A DNA stretch of 64,000 nt. Source: Blastocatellia bacterium (lineage in GTDB: Bacteria; Acidobacteriota; Blastocatellia; UBA7656; JADIYM01). How positions within the stretch are numbered: the first letter of the stretch is position 1; every line of letters begins with the position of its first letter. Under the pieces are notes generated by a model. The model was given only the letters and a program-made list of their open reading frames with translations, was not told where the DNA came from and made no database searches. The stretch covers positions 1-64,000 of the forward strand of contig JADIYM010000009.1 in the NCBI GenBank assembly GCA_016705245.1, in the 5' to 3' direction. Both the position numbers and the translations under genes were made by a program. Of the stretch, positions 26,071 through 34,086 are shown in pieces.

Positions 26071-26106
26071 TGCTGGGATCTTTTTCCCAATTTGGGGGAC
26101 ACCAGC
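26071..26106 (+). promoter_or_regulatory. Conserved leader with alternative hairpins over the ribosome site
   Basis: TGCTGGGATCTTTTT is followed by CCCAATTTGGGGGAC and ACCAGC-ATG. TCCCA (26085-26089) can pair with TGGGA upstream or, shifted, with the downstream TTGGG that holds the ribosome-binding G run. The pattern GGGATCTTTT-n-GGnGG-n-ACCAGCATGA recurs before the paralogous gene at 28040. Confidence 0.45.
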
Positions 26107-27804
26107 ATGATTTACAGATATTCGAAGCATCTCCTGACCATTCTCGTTTCGGCGAGTCTGCTCACTGCCTGCGGCACCACGAACGACACCGCCATCACCT
26201 CTGTCCCGCCTGTCGATCCGGGCGCCGAGACGCCGGCCGCGGTCGCTGCCGACTCGCTGACGCGCGTCGCACAGCTTTCGGTCGTGACGGGTACCATCTC
26301 GCTCCGGCCGAGCGGCGCCGAGGAGTGGGCCCAGGCCGACGTGAACCAACCCGTCTTCGAGGGCTCTGAGCTCTTCGCCGATGAGGGCTCGACGGGCGAA
26401 GTCGTCCTCGGTGACAGCCGTTATGTCCGCTTCGCCGACGGTGCGGACCTCGAGTTCACCCAGCTCGATTCCGAGAACGTGCAGTTCGACGTCACTGCGG
26501 GCACCGTCACGCTCGCGCTCGACGAGCTCGAGGCGAACGAACACTACGAGTTCAACACGCCCGGTGGCGCGATCGTGCCGTCGACCAGCGGAGAGTTCCG
26601 CATCGACATCGATGAAAACGGCGACACGTGGCTGACGGTCCGCCGCGGCACCGCGCACGTCAGCACGCCTAACGGAACTTTCGACCTCAATGAAGGCGAC
26701 CGCGTAAACCTCAGCGTCGATGATCCGTCGTCGGTCGAGGTCTCGCAATACAACCGGGCCGCGTCGTCGGACGACTGGGACACCTGGAACGACGAACGAC
26801 GCGTTTACTACACGGGTCTTACTACCGTGGAGCACCCCGCGCCGGTTAGCGAACTCTACGGGCGTACCGACATCTTCGGGCTCGCGGTCCTCGCCGCTGC
26901 CGGAATCTGGCGGGCGGTCGACAACGACCGCTATGTCTGGCAGCCGCGCGTCGATCGCAACTGGCAGCCTTACCAGAACGGCTACTGGGACTATGCGCCG
27001 AGGGCCGGATACACGTGGGTTTCCCAAGATAACTGGGGCTGGGCGCCGTACCACTACGGCCGATGGGATCACGACGACAGCAACGGCTGGTACTGGTCGC
27101 CGTCGGACGGCATCACGACAGTCGGATACTCGACGTGGAGCACCCGCCAGCAGTGGCGGCCGGCGCTCGTCTATGCGTTTCAGCCCGAACAGTCGAACAG
27201 CGTGATGTGGGTGCCGCTCTCCTACGGCGAGCCTTACGTCGCCTACTCACGCTCGTGGACTGACAACTCCGGGCCACAGCAGATTTCGTTCGTTCCGCGG
27301 CATCTGCGTGAACGGCGAGGCATCGCCTGGGTGTCGAACGACGGCTTCAATCGCCGCCAGGTAGGGCGCCGGGCGGATCGTCGCGAAGTCACCTATGTCG
27401 AACGGTACAACGTCGAGAGTGCGGGACCGTACGTGATGGCAAAGCCGGGACGAGTGGTTTCCGCCGAACACATCGCCAGAGTGCGACCGTCGGACAACGT
27501 GCGAGGGCGCGCCGTCGTGGTGCGAGACGTCCAACAGCAGGACGACAAGCGTGGCCAGCGCCGCGCCGCGAAGGCCAACCGGCCGGTTCGAAAGGCCGAC
27601 GTGAAGAAGTTCGACGCCCGCCGTGTTGCCGACGACAGCGCCCGCATCAAGCCGGCTCCGCGTGTCACGAAGCAGGGTGGAAAGATGCGCTCCGGCCGCA
27701 AGGCCGAGATTCGCGCTGAGAAGGCCGCGCCAGCCGGCAAGGCCGGGGACAAGCCGTCGAAGGGCGGTGGCAAGGGCGGCGGCAAGGGCAAGCGCAACGG
27801 CTAG
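26107..27804 (+). CDS. FecR/DUF6600-type lipoprotein, paralogue 1
   Basis: 565 residues. Lipobox LLTAC at residues 18-22, so it is probably a lipoprotein. Residues about 55-215 are a FecR-like beta domain (LSVVTGTISLRPSGAEEW, GSTGEVVLGDSRYVRF, FNTPGGAIVPSTSGEFRID, TVRRGTAHVSTPNGTFDL). Then comes the DUF6600 region, very rich in Trp and Tyr (RYVWQPRVDRNWQPYQNGYW, GWAPYHYGRWD, GWYWSPSD) with FVPRHLRERRGIAWVSNDG. The tail is basic and low-complexity (KGGGKGGGKGKRNG). It is the first of a tandem pair. Role unknown; probably a cell-envelope protein. Confidence 0.85.
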   Translation: MIYRYSKHLLTILVSASLLTACGTTNDTAITSVPPVDPGAETPAAVAADSLTRVAQLSVVTGTISLRPSGAEEWAQADVNQPVFEGSELFADEGSTGEVVLGDSRYVRFADGADLEFTQLDSENVQFDVTAGTVTLALDELEANEHYEFNTPGGAIVPSTSGEFRIDIDENGDTWLTVRRGTAHVSTPNGTFDLNEGDRVNLSVDDPSSVEVSQYNRAASSDDWDTWNDERRVYYTGLTTVEHPAPVSELYGRTDIFGLAVLAAAGIWRAVDNDRYVWQPRVDRNWQPYQNGYWDYAPRAGYTWVSQDNWGWAPYHYGRWDHDDSNGWYWSPSDGITTVGYSTWSTRQQWRPALVYAFQPEQSNSVMWVPLSYGEPYVAYSRSWTDNSGPQQISFVPRHLRERRGIAWVSNDGFNRRQVGRRADRREVTYVERYNVESAGPYVMAKPGRVVSAEHIARVRPSDNVRGRAVVVRDVQQQDDKRGQRRAAKANRPVRKADVKKFDARRVADDSARIKPAPRVTKQGGKMRSGRKAEIRAEKAAPAGKAGDKPSKGGGKGGGKGKRNG

Positions 27805-27818
27805 GCGCTTGCCGGGCT

Positions 27819-27950
27819 GCGGCCCAGAACCGCGCGCGAAGCAAGCGGCCGGCTGTCAGGACCACGATCGTGGTTGTGACGGCCGGCTGTGAGCTCCAGA
27901 GTCTCGGAGACCACAGTCGGCCGCTTGCTGCGCGCGCGGTTCTGGGCCTT
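27819..27950. repeat. Family F inverted repeat between the FecR paralogues
   Basis: Left CGGCCCAGAACCGCGCGC, GAAGCAAGCGGCCGGCTG. Right CAGTCGGCCGCTTGC, GCGCGCGGTTCTGGGCC. Inner segments repeat CCGGCTGT and ACCACGATCGTGGT. It lies 14 nt after the first paralogue's stop. Confidence 0.8.
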
Positions 27951-28006
27951 CTCGACGCGAGCCGGACAAGGGCCGTGTCCCGTGGCTCGCGAATTGCGTC
28001 ATTACT

Positions 28007-28039
28007 CCGGGATCTTTTCGCGATCCCGGAGGTACCAGC
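28007..28039 (+). promoter_or_regulatory. Hairpin overlapping the ribosome-binding site of paralogue 2
   Basis: CCGGGATC (28007-28014) and GATCCCGG (28022-28029) form a perfect 8-bp stem with a 7-nt loop. The Shine-Dalgarno GGAGGT (28028-28033) starts in the stem. The leader matches that of the first paralogue (GGGATCTTTT and ACCAGCATGA). It may control translation; the ligand or trigger is unknown. Confidence 0.5.
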
Positions 28040-29815
28040 ATGAGCATCAGGTATCCGAATTACCTACTGAGCATTCTCGCCGCAACGTGTCTCTCCACGG
28101 CTTGCGGCACGACGAACGACACCACCACCGCAACCAACTCCGTTCCGCCCTCCAACTCAAACGCCGCGACGCCGATAGCGGTCGTCGACGACCCGTCGGC
28201 GCGCGTCGCGCAGATTTCGGTCGCGAACGGCATCGTCTCGCTTCGGCCGAGCGACGTCGAGGAGTGGACCCAGGCCGACATCAACCAGCCGGTCTTCGAG
28301 GGCTCTGAACTCTTCGCCGATAACAATTCGAGCGGCGAGGTCGTTCTCGGCGACAACCGCTACGTGCGATTCACCGACGGGGCCGATCTCGAGTTCACCC
28401 AGCTGGATGCCGAGAACGTCCAGCTCGACGTGACCGACGGCACGGTAACTCTCGACGTCGACAACCTCGGGCCGTCCGAGCGCTATGAGCTCAACACGCC
28501 CGGTGGGGCCATCCTGGCCTCGACGGGCGGCGAGTTCCGCGTCGACATCGACAACAATGGCGACACGTGGCTCACGGTCCATCGCGGAACGGCCCAGGTC
28601 AGTACGCCGAACGGGTCATTCGACCTCGCCGAGGGAGACCGCGTGAACCTCAGCGTCGTCGATCCGTCGGCGGTCGAGGTCGTCTCGTACGACCGGACGA
28701 CGCCGCCGGATGCATGGGATCGCTGGAACAACGAGCGCCGTGACTACTACACGAGCTTCGCGGTCGAGAACGAACCCGCTCCCGTGCGCGAGCTGCGTGG
28801 CCGTCGCGACATCTACGGCCTCGGTGCCCTCTCAGCCGCCGGCCAGTGGCGAGCGCGCGACGACGGACGGTACGTCTGGCACCCGAAGGTGCAGCGCGAC
28901 TGGTCGCCGTATCAGAACGGCTACTGGAACTATGCGCCGCGGGTCGGTTGGACGTGGATCTCGCGCGATTCGTGGGGCTGGGCGCCCTACCACTATGGCC
29001 GATGGGATCACGACGACCAGAACGGATGGTACTGGTCCCCGTCGGACGGCGTTTCCAACAACGACGACGCGAGGCCGGAGGGCCGGCATCGCTGGCGGCC
29101 TGCCCACGTCTACACCTTCCAGGCCCAGAACTCGAAACGCGTGATGTGGGTGCCGCTCGCCTATGGCGAGCCCGAGGTCGCCTACTCGCAGGCGTGGCGG
29201 GATAACAACGTGCCGCAGAACCAGGCTGACTTCGTTCCCCGGCACCTGCGCGAGCGTCGCGGTATCGCGTACGTGTCTGATGACGGTTTCAACCGGCGTG
29301 AGCGGGCCCGGCGAGCCGACCGGCGGGACTTCGACGGCCTCGAGTCGTACGACGGCGTGCGACCGGCGATGTACGTCGTGCCGAAGCCGGGTCGGGTCGT
29401 CCCGGAAGATCGCGTAGCGCGGATTCGGCCGCGGGCGGACATCCGCGGGCGAGGCGTCGTGGTGCGGTCGGATGAACTTGACGACCATCGGGCGCATCGT
29501 CGGTCCGCCCGGGAAGACAGACCCATCCGTAAGGCCGACTCGAAAAGACTCGAGGCGCGCCGATCGGATCGGGATCACGACGGCTATCGCGACCGGGATC
29601 GTGATCGCAAGGGCGACCGTGACGGTGACCGGGATCGTGATCGCAAGGGCGACCGTGACGACCGTGATCGCAAGGGCGACCGTGACGGTGACCGTGATCG
29701 CAAGGGCGACCGTGACGGTGACCGTGATCGTGATCGCAAGGGCGACCGTGACGGGGACCGTGATCGTGACGGTGATCGGGACCGCGACAGGAACCGCAGC
29801 CACCGAGAGTCGTAA
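28040..29815 (+). CDS. FecR/DUF6600-type lipoprotein, paralogue 2
   Basis: 591 residues, collinear with the gene at 26107 and about 60% identical by eye. Lipobox LSTAC (residues 18-22), FecR-like domain (LRPSDVEEWTQADINQP, NTPGGAILASTGGEFRVD), Trp/Tyr-rich DUF6600 repeats (YVWHPKVQRDWSPYQNGYW, GWAPYHYGRWDHDD), FVPRHLRERRGIAYVSDDG. The tails differ: here residues about 515-585 are an Arg/Asp repeat (RDRDRKGDRDGD) encoded by an 18-bp-like tandem repeat at about 29590-29800. That tail is highly charged and probably disordered. The gene arose by tandem duplication and then diverged at the C terminus. Confidence 0.85.
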   Translation: MSIRYPNYLLSILAATCLSTACGTTNDTTTATNSVPPSNSNAATPIAVVDDPSARVAQISVANGIVSLRPSDVEEWTQADINQPVFEGSELFADNNSSGEVVLGDNRYVRFTDGADLEFTQLDAENVQLDVTDGTVTLDVDNLGPSERYELNTPGGAILASTGGEFRVDIDNNGDTWLTVHRGTAQVSTPNGSFDLAEGDRVNLSVVDPSAVEVVSYDRTTPPDAWDRWNNERRDYYTSFAVENEPAPVRELRGRRDIYGLGALSAAGQWRARDDGRYVWHPKVQRDWSPYQNGYWNYAPRVGWTWISRDSWGWAPYHYGRWDHDDQNGWYWSPSDGVSNNDDARPEGRHRWRPAHVYTFQAQNSKRVMWVPLAYGEPEVAYSQAWRDNNVPQNQADFVPRHLRERRGIAYVSDDGFNRRERARRADRRDFDGLESYDGVRPAMYVVPKPGRVVPEDRVARIRPRADIRGRGVVVRSDELDDHRAHRRSAREDRPIRKADSKRLEARRSDRDHDGYRDRDRDRKGDRDGDRDRDRKGDRDDRDRKGDRDGDRDRKGDRDGDRDRDRKGDRDGDRDRDGDRDRDRNRSHRES

Positions 29816-29825
29816 CCCGGCGATC

Positions 29826-29914
29826 AGGAGAGTGGACAGGATTACAGGATTGACAAGATTCGGCAGAAGAAATCATGACAATCCTGCCAATCCTGCCAAT
29901 CCTGTCCACTCTCA
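29826..29914. repeat. Family A inverted repeat at a convergent junction
   Basis: Left GGAGAGTGGACAGGATT, ACAGGATT, GACAAGATT. Right ACAATCCTGCCAATCC, TGCCAATCCTGTCC, ACTCTC. The stop codon of the leftward H-NOX gene (complement TCA at 29912-29914) lies inside its right edge. Confidence 0.85.
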
Positions 29915-30460
29915 TCTCCGATCACCGAGGCGCACGTAGAGCTCGCACGCCACGTCGCCCTTCAGCATGCAGGCTGACTCTTCAAGGACGATCGGATCCC
30001 CGTAGAACCGGGCAAGACCCCGGATAAGCCCCTTCGCGAGTGAGCACATCTTTCGCGGCGAGTCGTATTCGACGACGACCTCGGTCCTGCTCAGCCGGCG
30101 GCACCTGAGTCGCGGCGGGTCAGCCTTCGCATTGCTCGAGCGGATCACGGTGTGAATCGTCTCCTCGACGTGTTCGAGCAGGTCGAGCGTCTTCCACGCC
30201 GGATCCACGAGCGAGACGAATCGCTCGATGAGCGACGTCGCCAGGTAGTCACCGAAGTCCTCGAGCAGCTCGTGCAGCGGCCTACCCGTCCGGTCCGCCG
30301 CAGCCGCCACGATCCGCACCGCCTCGAGGTCGGGATAGACCTGGTTCGCCACGTAGTCCTTGTAGCCGATTCCCGAGCCGTCGAGCACAGCCTCCCACTG
30401 ACCGGTGCCGTACGTCGCGCCCACGTATTCGCGCAGTTCGACGAAAATGCTGCCGTGCAT
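29912..30460 (-). CDS. Stand-alone H-NOX (heme NO/O2-binding) sensor
   Basis: 182 residues, the normal H-NOX length. MHGSIFVELREYV opens like the family. His103 (EETIHTVIR) fits the heme-ligating histidine, Pro115 and Pro116 (KADPPRL) the bend proline, and Y132-x-S134-x-R136 (EYDSPRK) the propionate-binding signature. The residue five after the Arg is Leu141 rather than the Tyr of O2-binding members, so NO selectivity is expected (inference). H-NOX proteins usually regulate an adjacent histidine kinase or diguanylate cyclase. Here the neighbours are an envelope lipoprotein and a divergent Hsp20 gene, so the partner is unknown. Confidence 0.85.
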   Translation of the reverse strand: MHGSIFVELREYVGATYGTGQWEAVLDGSGIGYKDYVANQVYPDLEAVRIVAAAADRTGRPLHELLEDFGDYLATSLIERFVSLVDPAWKTLDLLEHVEETIHTVIRSSNAKADPPRLRCRRLSRTEVVVEYDSPRKMCSLAKGLIRGLARFYGDPIVLEESACMLKGDVACELYVRLGDRR

Positions 30461-30500
30461 TCTTCACCTCTGGGGGGCGCTGCGCAGCATAGCGCGCCGG

Positions 30501-30545
30501 GAGGAGAGTGGACAGGATTACAGGATTTTCTCCCGTCCACTCCCC
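30501..30545. repeat. Family A repeat, collapsed copy
   Basis: GGAGGAGAGTGGACAGG, ATTACAGGATTTTC, TCCCGTCCACTCCCC. The outer edges are kept on both sides but most right-arm units are missing, so only a short hairpin remains. The rest of the 30461-30716 gap is ordinary intergenic DNA. Confidence 0.75.
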
Positions 30546-30716
30546 TGCGCAATTCCACGCCTTCGCCTGCGGGATTGCGCGCATCGCCGTCGGCCGCCGC
30601 GTGCATTCCCGCACATCGCGAAGTAGATGCCGTCGGAACGCCGCTTGCGTGATGGCTGTCGGGACCCCATGTCGGAAGTGAATTGTCGTCAACCCTGCCA
30701 ACAAGGAGGGCAGAAC

Positions 30717-31253
30717 ATGTCAACCTCACAAGCCATGCAACCCGCGGAGACGAAGGAGAAGGTTCCGGTCGCGACCACGCCGAAGGACCGCTTCATCGAA
30801 CTCCTCGATCGTTTCGAGAGAATGCAGAACGAAGTCGCCGATCGCGCCTTCGAGTTCTTCCGCGCCCGCGGCGGAGAAGAAGGCTTTGGTCTCACGGATT
30901 GGCTCATGGCCGAGAACGAGCTGCTCGGGCCGATCACCGTCGACGTGACGATGAACGAGACCGCGGTCACCGTGAAGGCGGAGATGCCGGAGTTCGAGGC
31001 GAAGGACATCGAGATCTTCGTCGAGCCGAAGCGGCTCACGATTCGCGGCCATCGCGAAGTGTCGGAGGAGAAGAAGGAAGACGAACGCGTGATGACGGAG
31101 CGGTCCACCAGCGAGGTGTTCCGACGTCTGCCGCTGCCGGCTCGCGTCGATCCGAAGTCCGCCGTGGCGAAACTCGACAAGGGTCTCCTTACACTCACGA
31201 TCACGAGGATCGAGATGCCGGAGCCCACCAAGGTCGAGATCAAGGTCGAATAG
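30717..31253 (+). CDS. DUF2934-Hsp20 fusion (small heat-shock protein)
   Basis: 178 residues. ATG 30717 follows AAGGAGGGCAGAAC. Residues about 22-68 match DUF2934 (VADRAFEFFRARG, then TDWLMAENELLG). Residues about 73-175 are an alpha-crystallin domain: VDVTMNETAVTVKAEMPE, FVEPKRLTIRGHRE, FRRLPLPARVDPKSAVAKL and the closing GLLTLTITRIE strand. A chaperone that holds unfolding proteins in the cytoplasm. DUF2934 is usually a separate small domain; fused here, it may steer the chaperone. Heat-shock promoter elements (CIRCE or sigma-32) are not apparent. Confidence 0.85.
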   Translation: MSTSQAMQPAETKEKVPVATTPKDRFIELLDRFERMQNEVADRAFEFFRARGGEEGFGLTDWLMAENELLGPITVDVTMNETAVTVKAEMPEFEAKDIEIFVEPKRLTIRGHREVSEEKKEDERVMTERSTSEVFRRLPLPARVDPKSAVAKLDKGLLTLTITRIEMPEPTKVEIKVE

Positions 31254-31445
31254 GCAGATGAAGATGGCGGTGTGAACGGCGAACCGAGTGGGCGGATCGC
31301 CGGCGCGCCACCCTGGCGGGCGAGTCCGGAGAACGGGGAACTTGGGGGTGCATTGTGCACCGTCGAGAAAAGTACTTCCGGATTCGCCCGCCTCTCACCA
31401 TCGCGAATCGGAGTCCGGCGCTCGCTGGGCCCAGGGGAGGACGCC

Positions 31446-31676
31446 ATGTCGACGCGACGCGAAATGAAAGAGACTGAACCGGTTGAAACACTCCGCGTGA
31501 TGACGGAGTCCCCGGTACGAACCGGCCTCAACCGTCACGAGGTCGACTGCTCGGAGTGCGGCGGGCACTTCTACGTCGACGATGCGACCTACGACCGCAT
31601 TGCCGAGGCATTGGCGGTTGACCCCGCCGGCGTGCCCTACGTCTGCCAGGAGTGCGAAGACGTCGAGGAGAGTTGA
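31446..31676 (+). CDS. Small zinc-ribbon protein, function unknown
   Basis: 76 residues from the ATG at 31446, which has GGGGAGGACGCC upstream. The C-terminal half has two CxxC knuckles (DCSECGGHFYVDD and YVCQECEDVEES), a simple zinc ribbon. The middle (ATYDRIAEALAVDPAG) is a short helix. It may bind nucleic acid or protein. The stop TGA lies in a duplicated edge of the downstream Family A repeat, so the last few codons (VEES) are repeat-like. Confidence 0.65.
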   Translation: MSTRREMKETEPVETLRVMTESPVRTGLNRHEVDCSECGGHFYVDDATYDRIAEALAVDPAGVPYVCQECEDVEES

Positions 31677-31808
31677 CGGGAGGAGAGTTGACAGGATTTT
31701 CAGGATTTCAGGATTAACAGGATTACTTCCGGGTATATCGGAACGGGTTCCGTCCCACCCAGAGTCATCCTGTTAATCCTGTCAATCCTGTAATCCTGTC
31801 AACTCTCT
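31666..31808. repeat. Family A inverted repeat with duplicated left edge, convergent junction
   Basis: The edge GAGGAGAGTTGACGGG is followed at once by GGAGAGTTGACAGGATT, TTCAGGATT, TCAGGATT, AACAGGATT. The right arm is CCTGTTAATCCTGTCAATCC, TGTAATCC, TGTCAACTCTC. Stop codons of both flanking genes overlap its ends (TGA at 31674-31676; complement CTA at 31807-31809). Unit order differs between arms. Confidence 0.85.
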
Positions 31809-34086
31809 ACTCCTTGCGGATGAGCTTGCCGAGCGCGACGCGGTCCGCCGCGAGCAACTCCGTGATCCGGTCGTGGTTCACGTCCGCCACGATGATCTGG
31901 CCGACTTCCGTGGTCGCCTCGGTGAAGATCCCGTGGGACTTCATCTTCTCGACCTGGTAGTAGTTGTCCTCGGTCGGCGACACATAGTGCACGGAATCCA
32001 CCTGGAATCGATGCACGAGGAACAGGTGCACGAGCGTCATCAGACGCTTCTGCCGTAGCTTCTCAGCGTACGTGTTCTGGTCGCGCACCGAGAGAATCGA
32101 ACGGCCTCGCCGGTCGTTGATCGGCGCGAAGATCACATTCGCGACCTTGTTCTCATCGCCGTCGAAGATGCCGAGCTCGAGCAGTTCCGAGCCCGCGCGC
32201 TGCGGCCTGAGCTGCACCTTGAGCGTCGCGTCGAGCTCGTAGTGCTTCAGCCACATTCCGAGCCAGTCCTCGAGCAGCTTCTTCGGCACTTCCGTCTGCA
32301 CGAGGTGCTGATGCTGCGTCGAACCCTTGCCCATCGCCATCGTCGTCGCCGTTCGGCCCGACGTCGCCATGAGCGCCGCGTCCGATCGCGGTCCGCCGAC
32401 GAGCGTCTGCGGCGTGCGGTACGGTGACTCGACCATCCGCAGCTTCCGCTGCAGCCGGGCGAGCGCGAGCATGCCGTCCTGCTTGAGCGCCGTCGCGAAC
32501 TCTTCGCTCGCGATGCCGTCGACCTGATGGCCGCCGTAAGTGATGAAGTTGAAGACGTACCCGAGCTTGCCCAGTTCCTCCGGGAATCGTCGCATGTCGT
32601 CGTCGGTCATGCCGGTCGAGTCCCAGTTGAACGACGGCGAGAGGTTGTAGGCCAGCATCTGCTCGGGGAACTCGGCGTGGATGGCTTCGGCGAACTCGGC
32701 GGCGTCCTTGAGGTCGGCCGTCTTCGTCTCCATCCAGAGCAGGTCGGCGAACGGCGCCGCCGCGAGCGACTTCGCAATCGCATACGGAATGCCGCCGCGA
32801 ACCTGGAAGTAGCCCTCCGGAGTCTTGGCCGCCTCGCAGTCCCAGACGATGACGATGCCGAGCTCGCGGGCCTTCTCGCGCGCTGCGAAGATCGATGCCG
32901 TCGCCGCGAATTCCCGCCACGCCGCGACCGACATCTCGAGCGGCTCGCCCTCGCTTTCGCGGAACTCGAGCACCTCGGCCACGGCATCGCCGTAGGTCAT
33001 CAGTCGTCCTTCGTCCTCCCACGCTTCGAGGAACTTGTTCGCAACGCCGTCGAACATGGCGTCGAGCGACGTCACCTTGCCCGAATGCCACGCGTCGGCC
33101 GCTTCGGCGGCCACGGCAAAGAGCCCTCGACGCTCGAGCCACTCCATGGCCTGGGCCGTCTCGCCTTCGGGTATGGCGTACAGCAGGTGTCCGTTGAGCT
33201 CCTTTACGCCCAGGTCGTGCATGTGCCGGATGAGCGCGAGGAACGCGGGCTTGTAGGCTGGGACGGCGCGGTTCGTGACACCGAGCAGGAACGGCTGGTC
33301 GCGCTCGTCGCCGCGGCCGTCGAGCAGGTTCGCCGCCTCGGCGTCAGTCCGCGCGACGATGATCCCGGCGACGCCCATGACGTCGAGCTGGAACCGCGCG
33401 GCGTTCAGGCGCTTGCACTGCTCGTCGGATGCGACGAGCACCTTGCCGCCCTGGTGGCCGCACTTCTTCGTGCCCGGTCGCTGGTCCTCGATGTGGTATC
33501 CGGGAACGCCGACCTCGACGAACCGGCGAATGAGGTTGCGGACGTGCGGGTCGCCGCCGTGACCGGTGTCGGCGTCGGCGATGATGAACGGACGGAAGTC
33601 GACCGCCGGCGTCGCGGCGCGCTGCGCTTCGGTCATCTTCAGCCGCAGGTAGTTCTGGTTGCGATCGGCCGTCAGCAGTGCGCGCACGAGCGTCGCCGCC
33701 TCGTCAGGCACCTGGCTGAGCGGATAGCTGGCGAGGTCCGGTCCCGGATCCTCGGTCGTATTGCCCTTGGCCGACGTGGCCCAACCGCCGAGGTAGATGG
33801 CCTCGATGCCCATTCGCTTGAGCGCGACGGCCTGTCCGGGCGAGTAGGGGCCAAATGTCGTGATGCTCTTGCGTTCGGCGAAGAGCTCGCGCATTCGATC
33901 GTAGAAGGCCTTCGCGGCCTCGCGCGCGACCGTGTAGTCGGTTGCGATCGTGCCGCGCTGCTCCACAACCTGGCGCGCAGTGTAGAGCCGGACGATCCCG
34001 TCGAACCGGGCGCTGTTGAACAAGTCCTCGGTCGCCTGGATGTCGAGATCTAAACGGGTGGCGCTTTCCGGTTTGGACGATGTCAT
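31807..34086 (-). CDS. aceA: Isocitrate lyase, long form
   Basis: 759 residues, longer than the ~430-residue enterobacterial enzyme and similar to the large AceA2-like forms. Splits isocitrate to glyoxylate and succinate in the glyoxylate shunt. Conserved parts: TTFGPYSPGQAVALKRMG (early), ADADTGHGGDPHV and IEDQRPGTKKCGHQGGK, where KKCGH (about residues 207-211) carries the catalytic Cys, then DWDCEAAKTP-like VWDCEAAKTPEGYF, and NLSPSFNWDSTG. The gene is downstream of, and overlaps by 4 nt, malate synthase (ATGA). No phosphorylation-control gene (aceK) is present. Confidence 0.95.
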   Translation of the reverse strand: MTSSKPESATRLDLDIQATEDLFNSARFDGIVRLYTARQVVEQRGTIATDYTVAREAAKAFYDRMRELFAERKSITTFGPYSPGQAVALKRMGIEAIYLGGWATSAKGNTTEDPGPDLASYPLSQVPDEAATLVRALLTADRNQNYLRLKMTEAQRAATPAVDFRPFIIADADTGHGGDPHVRNLIRRFVEVGVPGYHIEDQRPGTKKCGHQGGKVLVASDEQCKRLNAARFQLDVMGVAGIIVARTDAEAANLLDGRGDERDQPFLLGVTNRAVPAYKPAFLALIRHMHDLGVKELNGHLLYAIPEGETAQAMEWLERRGLFAVAAEAADAWHSGKVTSLDAMFDGVANKFLEAWEDEGRLMTYGDAVAEVLEFRESEGEPLEMSVAAWREFAATASIFAAREKARELGIVIVWDCEAAKTPEGYFQVRGGIPYAIAKSLAAAPFADLLWMETKTADLKDAAEFAEAIHAEFPEQMLAYNLSPSFNWDSTGMTDDDMRRFPEELGKLGYVFNFITYGGHQVDGIASEEFATALKQDGMLALARLQRKLRMVESPYRTPQTLVGGPRSDAALMATSGRTATTMAMGKGSTQHQHLVQTEVPKKLLEDWLGMWLKHYELDATLKVQLRPQRAGSELLELGIFDGDENKVANVIFAPINDRRGRSILSVRDQNTYAEKLRQKRLMTLVHLFLVHRFQVDSVHYVSPTEDNYYQVEKMKSHGIFTEATTEVGQIIVADVNHDRITELLAADRVALGKLIRKE

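Noticed and set aside
29590..29800. Regular tandem DNA repeat near 29.6-29.8 kb.
   Set aside because: It encodes the Arg-Asp tail of the lipoprotein in frame; there are no spacers.
32527..34053. A 508-codon plus-strand frame opposite aceA.
   Set aside because: Antisense shadow; its residues are Arg/Val/Asp-rich without domains.
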